Shown one piece after another: positions 1 through 11,239 of a stretch of 64,000 nt of DNA. The position numbers and the translations under genes are program-made. The stretch is from Diphasiastrum complanatum (taxonomy: Eukaryota; Streptophyta; Lycopodiopsida; Lycopodiales; Lycopodiaceae): contig CM055104.1 in assembly GCA_029204225.1 (NCBI GenBank), forward strand, positions 40,639,929-40,703,928. Direction: 5' to 3'. A model generated the notes under the pieces. It ran no database searches. It had not been told where the DNA came from and was given only the letters and a program-made list of their open reading frames with translations. Position 1 is the first letter of the stretch, and each line of letters opens with the position of its first letter.

Positions 1-139
1 CATGACTTTGACGAGCCTTAGTTGTGTAGTTTTCATTATGTTCATGGAACATCATTGTACTCCATTTTGGTGCCATGTGGCCCGATATTATATATTACGA
101 TGATCCTATTCACAGCAGTGTAACGATTTAGTACTGTTC

Positions 140-142
<3 letters not shown>

Positions 143-216
<74 letters not shown>
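143..216. repeat. (GA)n microsatellite
   Basis: Uninterrupted GA dinucleotide run of about 37 units. It yields spurious serine/leucine or arginine/glutamate reading frames. Confidence 0.97.
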
Positions 217-219
<3 letters not shown>

Positions 220-354
220 GTTGAAAAACGATTCCATATGGTTGAAAAATGCTTCAGTACGATTCAGGACGATGCAATATGGTGATTGGTTTAGAACACT
301 TAGCATGGTTTTTGTTTAGCATGATTCAGCATTTTTGTTTAGTTTGTTGGATCT

Positions 355-402
355 GAGAGAGAGAGAGCGAGAGAGCGAGAGAGCGAGAGAGAGACAGAGG
401 GA
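355..402. repeat. Interrupted GA/GAGC microsatellite
   Basis: GA-rich tract broken by regular GAGC interruptions and ending in GACAGAGGG. It lies about 140 bp from the (GA)n tract and may be a decayed copy of it. Confidence 0.85.
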
Positions 403-1167
403 GTTAAATTTTGGGGCATCATGTTTTTTTATCAATGCACCTGGGAGTTAAAGCGTAAACCTAGGAGTTAATGCACCTAAACTAGACCATCCTGCACCCG
501 AAATGTTCGGCAAAATACACAGTAATTATGCTCTTAATTAGAGCTTTCACCTGATACCCATATTGCAAAAAAAAAAACCAATTTTTTTTTTTAAAAAAAA
601 AACGTTTCTGGAAAAATATTCCATATTTCCGAAACGCGTTTCAGAAACACAGTGCAACTATGGTACAAATGCACTTAGAATATAAGAAAAACTAAGGTAT
701 AACCATCCATCCTACCAGAATCTCTAGGAGATCCACCAAGATAAGACGACTGTAACTCAACTCTATGTACCCTGGATACTCTCTTGAGTTAAGTGCTCTA
801 TTCTTAGCATTTCATGCCAGAAAATAGTAACCATTCAATCTCGATAGATTTGTCTCTCTCCCAATTAACTGGAGATCTAGGCTGAAAATCGTACACAAGC
901 ATCTATAGACTACAAAATGTAGTAGAGCTTCATCCACTAAGATAAGCAAGTTCCTCATAAATAAAAAAATAAATTACCTTTATGAGAATGCCTGTGAGAC
1001 CCACACAATCTCAATTATGCACTAGAGTAAAAAAATTTAGATTTTCAAGTAACGGATCTAAATTCCTGAGTCTTTCAATAGATCGAGAATTACTTATCAT
1101 TTTAAGAATCATCACATTTGTTATGATCTTCTAATGACAATTAAATATCAATTCATGATTCGTCCAA

Positions 1168-1366
1168 AGTTCCAGGTGCCGTGGTACGACACGGGTGAGT
1201 GCCGTACAGGTGCCGTTCACGGCACCTGTTTTTTTTTTAATTTTTTTTTAAGTCATTTTTAGTGGAAAAAACTTGAAAAAAAAAAGGTGTCGTACAACGA
1301 CACGTGTGCCGTGGTACGGCACCTGGACCCCACGACACCTGTGCCGTGGGGTACTTTGGATCCGTC
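1168..1366. mobile_element. MITE-like inverted-repeat element (GGTGCCGTGGTAC type)
   Basis: A short non-coding element whose two ends are inverted, internally repeated blocks built on GGTGCCGTGGTACGGCACC-like palindromes. The ends flank a T-rich/A-rich centre (about 1229-1285). Outside the palindromic blocks, TCCAAAGT on the left matches ACTTTGGA on the right, so the inverted termini reach about 1168 and 1366. No reading frame. A second element with the same CCGTGGTAC core is at about 35.07-35.68 kb. No clean target duplication was seen, so the superfamily is unassigned. Confidence 0.75.
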
Positions 1367-1868
1367 AATCATAAATATTTAAGAATCTTATGATTCGTCG
1401 ATCATAATTTATAGGATTCCAAAACAATACTTATTCATTGAAAGATACTAGAGTATATGTACACATACCACTCAGGAAATATAAGAATTAATTCAAAATC
1501 TTTTCCCGCAAGGAAAATTACTGGATTTCAAGAATATTCTTCCAACCTGATCCATAACAAGATTATGAGTTATCCAAACTCTGCGATCAATCAAATAATT
1601 GAAGACAGAAGGCATACCAAAACCCACTTTAACATCCGTCTTCATACAAACCTCTAGAACGAAATCTAGAGCTTAAAAAGTTCCGCTGAATTCAATGGTT
1701 ATCCTTGATATTTGTTAAACTCTGTCATCCATTATGAGCTCACTAGGATACAGTCAATAACTTAGAGTCTATTACCCATTCGAGAAATATTTTTTTCCAA
1801 GAATTTCGTATATTCTACGCTAACAACCCATAACCATGGCATGCAATCATTAGAATCAATCATAATGA
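1367..1868. other. Non-coding, probably decayed element interior
   Basis: AT-rich, with no supported gene. It sits on the internal side of the minus-strand primer-binding site at 2150-2166, so it may be the untranslated leader of a lost copia element. Confidence 0.4.
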
Positions 1869-2306
1869 TTGGAAAACAGCAAGTACAATTCTGAAAAACG
1901 TTCAAGATCGGTAGCTTTGACAAATTTCAAGCCAAAAAAAATTGCAAAAAATCGTCAAAAATCCATAAATTTCCATCATTTTCTATGGAAAATTTCCATA
2001 ATCATGATCAATAGGCTGAAAGCAACCAAACTCAGAGCAGCCACACTTACTTGGAGGTCAATTCCACCACCAGGAAGTAAAAAGCAAGGAGGAAATACCA
2101 GAAAGCTAGGAAAAAGCAAAAAGCAACTCCACCTTCTGATCAATGCAAAGCCTTGCTCTGATACCATTGTAAGAATTGACACGTGAAGAATAGATCCTGT
2201 TGCATGCAACCAAAAGGACACCTGTGGAGGACCAACAGGAAACGGATAGTCAAATCCCTAACCGCTTCACCCCCGAGCTATGGTGATTGAATGCAAGAGA
2301 GGAGAG
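1869..2306 (-). mobile_element. Copia LTR edge with primer-binding site (fragment)
   Basis: Read on the minus strand, positions 2166-2150 give TGGTATCAGAGCAAGGC, the usual plant copia primer site complementary to initiator-Met tRNA. An LTR end (CA) lies just upstream at about 2168. The LTR would occupy higher coordinates and is cut by the plus-strand LTR element beginning near 2307. Sequence below the site is leader or early gag with no long frame. Only a fragment remains. Confidence 0.6.
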
Positions 2307-3457
2307 GCAATAGTTAATCGTTTGTAATCATCTATCAGTACTTACAAGTAGTAGATCACTTCTATAAAGATAAACAAGTGCGCATCAACTTTCAAGGTCA
2401 ATTATGTACTCTGATCTTTTTCAAGATCACTATTGCTTAATCTAAAGTACTCAGTTCTTGTCTCATATCATTGATTGTATTTCCATTATTGTTATGCAAA
2501 TACATTTACTTCCTTCATCATTCTTGTTTGTTGACTGCCGCACTACACATCTTGGACAAGTTTTTCCTTTCGCTGCCATTGTCTATACTCAGTCTATCTG
2601 TTTCATTTTGATTTCTGACATGGTATCAAAGCTGGTTCTCTAATTTAGAGTGAATATCATAGTGAATTAGTTATTTTCTTGTTTCTACCAAGACATCAAC
2701 TGGAAGTGCACATTCAGAAGGCTGATATCACGCAGTCTTTCATTTCTATCAAAGATCGACCTTCCAAGATGGATTCTAATTCTAGTCCATCTCTCACTAA
2801 GAAATTCGATTGAGACAACTGCCATCTCTGAAAGTTGAAGGTAAAGGTAGTTCTTCTTGCAAAAGAACTCATGAGACATAGTTAGCGGCACTGAGGTCAA
2901 GCCAGAGGTCGATGTAGCAAACTACATCAGAATACATTGCTGCCACAAATGCTACCAAAGAGGCAATCTGATTCGAAAATCTGCTTGCAGACATCAACCT
3001 TTCTAAACAACAACCTATTGTTCTTTATTGTGACCTAGGTCGAGATCTCATTTCAAGCCAAGGAAGCGACGACAGTTATTTACTATGTACATAGCAATTA
3101 AGCTTCAAAGCGATGGATATCTAACATAGGATGGATCAGGTAGCAATAGTTGATCGTTTGTAATAATCTGTTAGTAATTACAGATGGTAGATCACTTCTA
3201 TAAAGACAAGACAAGTGCCCATCAATTTTCAAGGCCAATTCAAGGCAGATCATTCTGTGTACTCTAATCTTTTTCAAGATCACTTTCGCTTAATCTAAAG
3301 TACTCAGTTGTCTCATATCACTGATCGTATTTCCATTACTACTATTATGCAATTACATTTATCCTCATCATTCTTGTTTGGTGATTGCCGCACTACAAAT
3401 CTTGGACCGCTGCCACTTTTTATCCTCACTCTATTTGTTTCATTCTGATTTCTGACA
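2307..3457 (+). mobile_element. Internally deleted copia-type LTR retrotransposon
   Basis: Two direct repeats are clearly the same LTR: about 2307-2620 and about 3143-3457. Both run from a GCAATAGTT start to an ATTTCTGACA end. The first is followed at once by TGGTATCAAAGCTGG (2621 on), a primer-binding site. Only about 520 bp separate the LTRs; they include the start of a gag-like frame but no protease, integrase or RT. The copy is therefore non-autonomous. The two LTRs differ by several indels, so the insertion is old. Outer LTR starts are approximate. Confidence 0.75.
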
Positions 3458-3611
3458 TCATTGACATCAAATTTGAATCTACCTAACTCAAACTCGCTAT
3501 TCTAGAAGGTTATGTGCTCAATTCACATACCTCTATGTACAACATAGTTTACAATGGAAATAATCATGGACATGGCCCCAAAACTCGAGATAGGAAGATA
3601 TTTTTTACTAA

Positions 3612-3875
3612 TCTTCACACTCCTCCTTAAAATACATGTTCCTATCCAACATAGACTTCAAAATTAGGCCAAGTTTAGACCTCATCTTGATAAAGACATT
3701 CTTGAGTAATGGCTTGGTGAGAAGATCTGCAACACAATTTGAAGATCCAACATGCTCCAATAAGATCTCTCTCCCAATGACTTCTTGTCTTGCAAAATGA
3801 TGTGCTACCTCAATGTGTTTGCTCCTTGAATGGAAAACATGATTGTTTACTTGCGCATCTCACACTAGCCTACCA
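3612..3875 (-). pseudogene. Copia RNase H C-terminal fragment with polypurine tract
   Basis: Minus-strand translation shows the typical end of a copia pol: FHSRSKHIEVAHHFARQ followed by CVADLLTKPL and a K/R-rich tail. Next comes a purine tract (AAGGAGGAG) and the TG start of a 3' LTR near 3619. Everything upstream of about 3875 (RT, integrase, gag) is missing. The frame has stops and is not functional. Confidence 0.8.
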
Positions 3876-4581
3876 TGACGTGTGCACCATGAACACTACA
3901 ACAGTGAATATTCCATCAACCACTTCACCTACTGTTACGTCGACGTCCTGTTTATAGGATTCGGCATAATCCTAGACTTGGATATCCGGTACTCCAGTGT
4001 ACGAGATTATTAGTTACGCCACGTCATTCCGAACTAGGCCAGAAATGTAATTAATAACCTTGTGAGGGCCCAAGTGCTCTAATTGGACCTAGGGAGCTTT
4101 TGCATGGTGATTGACAGCTTCTATGCAAGAATAGGAGGTCAAATGCTTTTGATAGAAATGGAGGGATCCTAGAGCTATCTTATTTCCACTTTCATCCGTC
4201 CAATGTTAGATAACCACTTAATCGCTATTTAAATAGTAGAACGTCGCATTCTTGGTTCGAAATGAGATTGTGACCTGGGTCGAAAACAGACACAGGGTTG
4301 AAGTAGACATTCGGAAATAGACATTGGAATTGAAATAGACACTTGGGTTGAAATAGACACAGGGGTCGAATAGATTAGGGGCGAAATAAGAACTGGGATC
4401 GAAATAGAGTCCGAGTCGATTCGACTCGTCGATCCAATCTAGGAATCGAAATAGATTTCGATTCTCATTTTAGTGTCCAGAACTTGCAGGTTTCAAAACC
4501 AAGTATTTACACTTGTGGGAAACACATTAACAAGCGGATTTCCACTTGATCTTTGAAATCCAACAGTAGATGTGTGAAAAA

Positions 4582-4584
<3 letters not shown>
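3876..4584. other. Non-coding with degenerate tandem repeat
   Basis: No gene seen. From about 4255 to 4460 there is a degenerate tandem array of roughly 20-25-bp units built around GGNTNGAAATAGACA, with several diverged copies. Above it is unrecognised sequence. Confidence 0.55.

Positions 4585-4634
<50 letters not shown>
4585..4634. repeat. (GA)n microsatellite
   Basis: Pure GA run of about 25 units, flanked by unrelated AT-rich DNA. Confidence 0.97.
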
Positions 4635-4638
<4 letters not shown>

Positions 4639-4796
4639 TATAGTGGGAACAATTTGTATCTGATTGTTGAATTTAATTAGATTGATATGTTTTTGTTAGT
4701 TTAATATGACGTCATATTTATCAGAAACATAGTTTATCTCTTAAAACCATTGTTGAATGATCCATGCATGATTGAGAAACCTATTAGCTGTAGAAA

Positions 4797-5190
4797 ATCA
4801 AAGTGCCAAGATCCTTCTAACATTCAATCTCCATATACAAGAAGAAGGAGAAGAAGAAGAGGGAGAGGGTTAGGCGCCCTCAAGGAGAGAGAAAGTAGTA
4901 GCAATGCTTGAAAGGGAATGAATTACAAATGAACAATGAGTACATATAAATAGGCCTTCCAAGGGCCTAGGCTCTTCCAAACCCTAAGTTCTAGAACCTA
5001 TTGATTATAGGGCACCCCCAAAAGTCAAGATAGGGCCCCTTAACATAATTAGACTTTATTTGGACCCACGAGTTTTTACTAGACCAAAATTGGGTCCAAC
5101 TTAGCTAAAGCTAACTAACATGGTCTAAATAATAAACCTAACCCATGGTTACACAAGTCTCGACCTTTTGGGTCAAAGCTACTTTAGAGA
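4797..5190. mobile_element. LTR fragment of the 29.1-kb copia family
   Basis: Shares its end region with the LTR at 29121-29622. Both contain a stretch reading GTTACACAA, then TCTCGACCTTTTGGGTC and AAAGC, preceded by an AATAATAAA-type segment. No paired LTR or coding region lies beside it, so it is a solo or truncated LTR. Boundaries are approximate. Confidence 0.5.
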
Positions 5191-6175
5191 CCATAATTCT
5201 ATAATAAAACGTTTAAAAAACATTATTGGACGCAACCAAAGCTTGTTGTCATTTATAGGCTTCAAAAAGTCAAGACTATCATCTTTCTTTAATGGCGAGA
5301 AGAGCATTTTGAGACCAATGTTCTACCAAGTGCCAAGTTGGAGTGTGCGATTGACAACATGTACATATCATACTTGCATAATGCATTCTAGAATGCGATC
5401 TACAAGGCATTTGGGAACATATTCCAAGAAATATCATTCGGATTTCTTGGAACACAGTTGTTTTGAATTATTTGTTTTTTTGGTTAATTTGTTAGCTAAA
5501 AAGATGAATTAAAAATTTTGTTGCACTTATGGTCCCTATATATGAAATCATGGACTTGCTAGGTCATATTGATAATATTAAGGGCCTTCTTTATTTGGAC
5601 CCCCCATAGCATTATTAGTTGCATGCATCTATTTATAATTTTGTTGGTCCTTGGGCCCTCTTTGTTTTTAGCGGTATAGTGATTGTTGGGGCATGGGCCG
5701 TTTGTGGAGCACAAGAGGCATAGGCATGTGCTATGGTAATGCACCCTCTAATCCTCTAAAAAGCATTCAAAAGTAGAAGCTTTTGGGAAGCCTATGAGGG
5801 CTCCGAATGGTATAAGTAGGATTGTTCTCTTGTGATTTGATAATTCATTTTTTGGAGACTTGAGACTTCATTGTAGGAGACTTTAATGGCCAACATCCTT
5901 TGGAGGTCTTGTTTGATGCACTTTGGACATCTTAGTGATGATTTTAATAAAATTTTATTTGTAGATATTTGATTGAGTTTGCTGACTTCTACTCGTTCTA
6001 TTCTTAACTTGGTAGTAGAGCATCCTTGGGCAAGGAGGAATTTTTAATGTTAAGGGAACACAGTTTCAGCTTGTTGTGCATGTTTTTCATGTCATGATCC
6101 TAAAGTGCTAATTGGTTGCAAGCACGCACTCTAGCAACTTCACATAATCATTGTAGCAAGAACGATACAAAGTAG
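5191..6175. other. Non-coding stretch
   Basis: Short frames (for example 5168-5512) have no recognisable domain and no splice-linked neighbours. I see no repeat family in it beyond the possible LTR fragment to its left. Confidence 0.45.
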
Positions 6176-6180
6176 CAAGT

Positions 6181-6947
6181 TTACACAATCAATGTAGCAA
6201 CAAGAAGCATAGAAGGAAAACCAAAGCTACCACACTCTTGACTCGGCCCTGCTTCAACATCAACAATTTCAATGGAGCTAAGATCGATTTGCTGTGGTGC
6301 TGCAAGTGTGGTCTTCCTCCCCTCGAGCAACACCAACTCCCCTGCTGATTCCATAGTGTACGCACAGGTGGGAGATGTGTGCTGCATAGGCTGCATACTT
6401 GCCATGCTGCATTGACCTGTGGAAGGCTTTGAAGGCGATGGCTGCAAAGTTGATATGTTCTCCTTTGATAGCTGAGAGCAGATATCCAATGTTAGTTACT
6501 ATAATTGTTGCATCCGCGTCCGTTGCAAATAGGATTTGGTTGCAATACTTGCAGAAGTTCCTGAGCGCCACATCTCTGATCATTGAGATCTTATACCCTT
6601 TACTTGGCATGTAAAAATTCCCTTGAAACAGATTTGTTTCGTCGACGTCCTCCCTAGATAATGCTGGAGGTGCGGTTCCTTCTGTAGGCAGATGAAGTGC
6701 AGCTGCAAAGGTAGCTTCTGAAATGTCCATCCTTACACCTCGGACCTGCGATGAAACTGGAACGTCCGTGACCTCGATTAGCCCCTGTATAAATTCATTG
6801 CTTTTCAATCAGAACTGAAGACAGATCGACTGTTAGAGTATAGCCGAGTCCGCAGCGTCCAGCCAGCATTTGGAATTCCTCCGGATTCAGTTTGCTACGC
6901 ACTTTCCAATTCATGTTCGCTGGTATCGCGGACTGAGTGGAAGCCAT
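6181..6947 (-). pseudogene. Frame-broken unknown protein gene, plant-transposon-protein-like
   Basis: A minus-strand ATG at 6947 opens a frame beginning MASTQSAIPANMNWKVRSKL that runs about 45 codons and stops within LIEKQ near 6800. One base out of register, the reading continues as NEFIQGLIEVTDVPVSSQ for about 170 residues to 6278. The second part has the layout of the 'putative plant transposon protein' region found in transposon-linked plant genes: a GVRMDISEATFAAALHLP element followed by a helical segment. That assignment is from general pattern only. One frameshift separates the halves, so it is a pseudogene unless a tiny intron is missed. It is flanked by LINE and LTR debris. Confidence 0.45.
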
Positions 6948-7308
6948 TGCTTAGGATCACAAAACAATAGCTTGGTTGATCGCAAGATAGTAGCAATTGA
7001 TCGCTGAGAATGATGATAGCGCACCGTGAGCAAGTAAGCAAGCATAACACTTGGAAGCTTGATTTTTGCCGTTAGCATAATGAAAGAGGCTTACAAGAGA
7101 AGACCCTTATTAGGGCTTATGACAAAAGTAACCAGTTATCTAAAAGTAGAGTTTATACTATATACAGTACTAAATAGAATAACTAAAGAATGAAAATCGA
7201 ACATGGATTTCTACACTCTCCCTTGATCAACATACATTCTACTATTCCTAATAATGTATGAAGTTTTCAAATTTACTCTTTTCTAAGGATTTAGTGAACA
7301 TGTCAGTG
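6948..7308. other. Non-coding stretch
   Basis: AT-rich, with no gene. It separates the broken gene at 6.2-6.9 kb from the microsatellite tail of a LINE fragment. Confidence 0.5.
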
Positions 7309-7313
7309 TCTTT

Positions 7314-7377
<64 letters not shown>

Positions 7378-7415
7378 AGAAGGAGAAGGAGAAGGAGAAG
7401 GAGAAGAAGAAGAAG
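7309..7415. repeat. Compound (TG)n-(GA)n-(GGA)n-(GAA)n microsatellite
   Basis: Contiguous (TG)n to about 7328, (GA)n to about 7373, then GGA/GAA triplets to about 7415. On the minus strand it directly follows the LINE 3' end motif at 7432-7452, so it is best read as the LINE tail rather than an independent microsatellite. Confidence 0.9.
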
Positions 7416-7429
7416 CAGCTTTATTAATG

Positions 7430-8610
7430 TCTTTTCCATGCCAAAAGGCGTATAAGATGAACAAGTACATCAGATAAAGTGGAACCAAGACGGAGCAATG
7501 CCGTCAAACAACATAACTAAAACCAAACTAACTAAGAAGAGGATAATGTCTATGATTATATGGTACGAAGACCATTTACAGATTCAGCTGGCATCTCTTC
7601 GGTGCTCTAACTCTCTCACTAACTCTGAACAATCTCAGATATCTCATTAATAGCAACAGGTTTAATATCTACAAAACGAATGATACCATCCCTATAGTTC
7701 AACCGCTTTCCATTCGTTAGAGCCTCCTGTTTTGCTTTGTTCCATTCTTGAGCCTGAATGAAAGTAAGGTCTTCCAGGTATATCGTGGTGCCCTGCAGTG
7801 TAGATCTCCTTCCCTAGCACTTCATGACGACCAATTGCAGATGCAAAGCGTATGACAAGAGTACCTAGGTCTTTCTTAGGCCGCCATGCAATATCCATAT
7901 CCTTGTGGTGGTGTTGAAGACTCTCTTCAAGAAACTTTTTAGCTTCACCAACAGCATCATGGGAGTTCGTAATACCTTTGACTCAGACATTAAGAGCCTT
8001 TTGCTCTCGCAAATGGCTCTCGGTGAACGTAGCTGAGATAAATGAAGGTGGAGGTGGTAGAACAACAATATTAGGACCTTTAAGCACATCTGCCCAGGAT
8101 CACATCATTATGATGTTATTCCACTTGGCTTTCAAGTTGTTGGATATTAGCTGATATAGTCGAATGAGAGGAAGCTTAGATTTTGATAGCTGTAATTTCT
8201 TTCTTGAGATCATTGATAGATTAATCTAGTTTTTTGAAGATGAGATTGCACAACTTGGAGAAAGAAGTTTTTTTCGATGGTCATTTAGATATTCATAGGA
8301 ATGTAACTGATCTGCACGAATGACGGAGATCATAAAGGCTGGAGGCAAAAGTGATTCCTCTTCTGGGCCCTGGGGTATTTGGGGTCAAAGGGTCGGCTAT
8401 AGTGGATTCACTATTAGCAATAGGGTTTGATGGAGGGATGGGGATTGCAAATGGCAGAGAAGGAGAAGGAGAAGGTGAAGGTGAAGGTGAAGGTGAAGAT
8501 GGAGAAGTTTGTTGAGGCGTAGCAGGTGCAACCTGAGGTGTAGCAGGTGTAGATGCCCCCCTTTTCGATTTTTTGCCATTGCTTCTTTGTTCGCTGGGTA
8601 GTAGCCACTA
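7430..8610 (-). pseudogene. LINE copy B: ORF1 fragment plus 3' terminus
   Basis: The minus strand from about 8600 to 7680 reads as a decayed version of the ORF1 protein of the longer LINE at 15.8-16.7 kb. Both share an EQKA-(L/H)-N segment, then D-A-(V/I)-x-EAK-(K/R)-FLE and the D-x-AWR block. Stops and shifts are frequent. Below it, at 7432-7452, is the conserved LINE 3' end (GGCATGG-type hairpin) running into a purine tail. Endonuclease and RT are absent, so ORF1 is joined almost directly to the 3' end by deletion. Confidence 0.65.
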
Positions 8611-8886
8611 CCATTTTCAATAAAATAAAATACGCTCTCTTTCAACTATTGGAAGATCTACTAAGATCGCTAGTTGGATGGCTGATTCCGTGGAAAGGAG
8701 CGATGGTGCTCAGCTGGAGAGGAGCGCTTGATTTTGGCAGGCAGCTATCATTGGCAGCAATGGAGGGAGCCATCAGACCAGCAGCGCCATCCCCGAGGTG
8801 GTTTAGGATGCAGTCATGGTGTAGCAGCAACGTGCACTAGAAATCAGGGGCAGCGCACACCAACAGCAGCCGCAATGGCGCGTGCG

Positions 8887-9103
8887 AGAGAGAAGAAGAA
8901 GAAGAAGAAGAAGAAGAAGAGGAAGAGGAAGAGGAAGAAGAAGAGGAAGGTGAAGGAGAAGGAGAAGGAGAAGGAGAAGGGGGAGGAGGAGCAGAAGGAG
9001 AAGGAGAAGGAAAAGGAGGAGGAGGAGGAGCAGAAGAAGAAACAGAAGAAGAAGGAGGAGGAGGAGAAGGAGCAGGAGGAGAAGAAGAGGAAGAAGAAGA
9101 AGT
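8887..9103. repeat. GAA/GGA purine triplet tract
   Basis: About 215 bp of imperfect GAA/GGA/GAG triplets on the plus strand, giving meaningless lysine/glutamate or serine/proline frames. It ends at the LINE 3'-end motif at 9104-9144 and so looks like a microsatellite tail. Confidence 0.9.
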
Positions 9104-9294
9104 CATTTCCATGCCAAAAGGCATATAAGACAGATAAAAAGTAGATGTCAAGTGTGAGAAGAAGAGGAAGAAGGAGAAGGAGAAGGAGGAGGAGGAGGAG
9201 GAGGAGGCGGAGGAGGAGGAGAAGGAGAAGACGAAGAAGAAGAAGAAGAAGAAGTCATTTCCATGCCAAAAGGCATATAAGACAGATAAAAAGT
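9104..9294 (-). repeat. Duplicated LINE 3'-end unit with purine tail
   Basis: The roughly 40-bp unit TCATTTCCATGCCAAAAGG + CATATAAGACAGATAAAAAG occurs at 9104-9144 and again at 9255-9294, separated by a purine triplet tract (9155-9254). A diverged copy is at 7432-7472. Read on the minus strand, each copy is the end of a LINE followed by (TTC)n. The core CATGCC-AAAA-GGCATA can form a stem-loop. Confidence 0.8.
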
Positions 9295-10886
9295 ACATGT
9301 CAAGTATGTGGTAACCATGGGAGCGTATATAAACGTCTCCAAGACAAAACTATGCATAAAAGATGAACAACATAATTGTAAACTACAAAATGTTAGTAAG
9401 TAGGAGCAAAATAACTGCCAAGTATAAAATCATATCATTTGGCACTGCTGCTGAAAAAGAATGTGATGTGAGCTGTAGCAGGAGGTAATATTGATCGTCA
9501 CTGATGTTGTCTAGGAGGGTGAGAACTGTGTGCTCTCATGATAGGACGGGTAGTGCGAGCTGCTACATGAATGTGAGTGGTGCACTGTCTCCGATATCTG
9601 TGAGGTGGTGTATTGTCGTCGTCATCATCAGACTCGATGTCTCGGCGTGGTTGTCTCCTAGGGAAAAATGAGGTAATCTGAGCCTGAGAGCTAGGATGTG
9701 GCTGATGAGCTAACTGGTACATATCATGTCGTAGCAAGACCATCTCTCGTATCATAAGTGCAACACAACGAGGGTCCTCATATACAATGAGCAATCGAAA
9801 GGGTGAGAATGGTGTCAAAAAGTTTACACTTACTTGGGGCATGTCGAATGGACGTACCGAAGCAAAATTTCTCCAACTGAACAAGGGAAGAGTGACCTTT
9901 GCCGAGTCTAGAAGTAGCCGCTTGTCTCATACTGAATGTAGGACCGGTGAAGAGCACACCTAGGTAAGTGTATGAAGGAACCACATCTAGAGGCTGTCTA
10001 TCGAAAATAAGCTCTTGGCGCTGCATGAAAGCTCGAGAAGTGTTGAAGACCATTATTGTGGTCTTTTAATGTTCACCCCTAAGCCCCAATGGGTACAAAA
10101 AGTGTGTAAGCAATCCAATTGTCTTTGTAATCCCTCTCTGGTGTGAGAGACTAGTACCACATCATCCACATAGAGGAGGATAGCGATAAGAATATCACCA
10201 AGTCTAGAACCGTCCTCGCCACACTGAGAAATGACCCTCTCCAACTCATCAATGTAAAGAGAACCGGTGAAAGAGAGCACCGCTGCTTAACCCCAATAGT
10301 ACTCCAGATCTGCTCAGAAATACCACTACTATGACGAAAGCAACCCAAAACCCTCTCATAGAGAGCCATGACAACTAGAATAATATTAGTCGAGAAACCC
10401 AGGTCGCGGAGTCTCTGGATAAGCAGTGAGCGTGGGACAGAGTCAAAGGCTTCAATTTCCTGGACTCTGCCTCCGTACTAACCGTAGACTGAAGGATGGT
10501 GCCATATAACTTTGCGAGAACATGCCCAATCATGATAGTGCGGTAATTACCAGGTAGCATGGGGTCACCGTCTTTATGGATAGGGTGTATGATGTTAGTG
10601 CATCAAGAGGATGGGAATCCTTGACAACAACTCGGGCAACTTGAATCAATAGCTCAGATTCAAGATCTTCAGTGTCTCTGGTTCGATGGGTTTTCAGTCT
10701 TTTGATTGCCGCAAGGACCAAATCGGGGGTGAAGAAGGTGACGTCCAAAGGTTGGGAGAGATGGAGATGGGCGTATCGGTGGGTATTGTGTAGCTGAGTA
10801 GCATAATCAATCCAAATACGGAGGTGATCCAGGAGAGGGGGTGGGGCACGGGGGATAAACTCACACCAAAAGGTAGTGATTCTCAA
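9295..10886 (-). pseudogene. LINE copy A: reverse transcriptase and 3' part
   Basis: Non-LTR retrotransposon RT, the enzyme for target-primed reverse transcription. Minus-strand pieces in order: an NYRTIMIGHVLAKLYGTIL block (10.56 kb), a GVKQ-x-CSLSPVLFTL block (about 10.3 kb), YIDELE, and the catalytic LLYVDDVVL block (about 10.15 kb). Then come a SYTYLGVLF segment (about 9.96 kb) and a C-terminal region to 9498. It is split over several frames with stops, so not functional. Its upstream half (endonuclease, ORF1) is at 14.8-16.7 kb, beyond an inserted copia element. The 3' end runs to about 9295 and the duplicated hairpin units. Confidence 0.85.
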
Positions 10887-11229
10887 ATCGGAGTAGACTA
10901 ATCTTATTAGTACTCACGCAAAACATCAATCACAATCTAAAGAAGAGAGACTGCAAGAAGCTATGCTTCATAAACTGAAAACTGAGATAGTAATGGAGGT
11001 GGGCGCCCATCTGCTCTTATAGAGACTGCCCATACTCAAAAGCAAAAGCTATCTTTCTACAATAGCAATTTGAATGCTAATTATGAAGAAATCTATGCTA
11101 TCTTAGTTAAAATAAATTTCTATCCTATTCTAGCAAAATTGGTACTAACTTAGGTACTTATACTAAAAATAGATAGTACCTATACTAAAAATCGAAATCG
11201 GCCTTCTAGCACACAGGCTGGCCTCTACA
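10873..11229 (-). repeat. 3' LTR of nested copia element
   Basis: Matches 14439-14826 along its length with scattered substitutions and small indels. In element orientation it begins TGTAGAGGCCAGCCTG. Its far end stops about 10 bases short of the partner LTR. Its divergence from the partner implies an insertion that is not recent. Confidence 0.92.
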
Positions 11230-11239
11230 ACTGACACTC

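Larger units (their letters stand above)
1..1160. other. Non-coding stretch with GA tracts
   Basis: No convincing coding region on either strand. The stretch holds a long (GA)n tract, a second interrupted GA/GAGC tract, and an A/T-homopolymer patch near 567-605. The remainder is AT-rich sequence with no motif I recognise. Confidence 0.6.

Noticed and set aside
106..306. Serine/leucine-repeat peptide
   Set aside because: Translation of the (GA)n tract on the minus strand.
2150..2166. Initiator-Met-tRNA-like sequences here and at 14421, 29108, 51816 and 2621 as tRNA genes
   Set aside because: Only 12-18 bp match, each next to an LTR end: these are primer-binding sites, not tRNA genes.
8728..9366. 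Long lysine/glutamate, arginine and serine/proline reading frames
   Set aside because: They are translations of GAA/GGA triplet microsatellite in different frames; no conserved protein.
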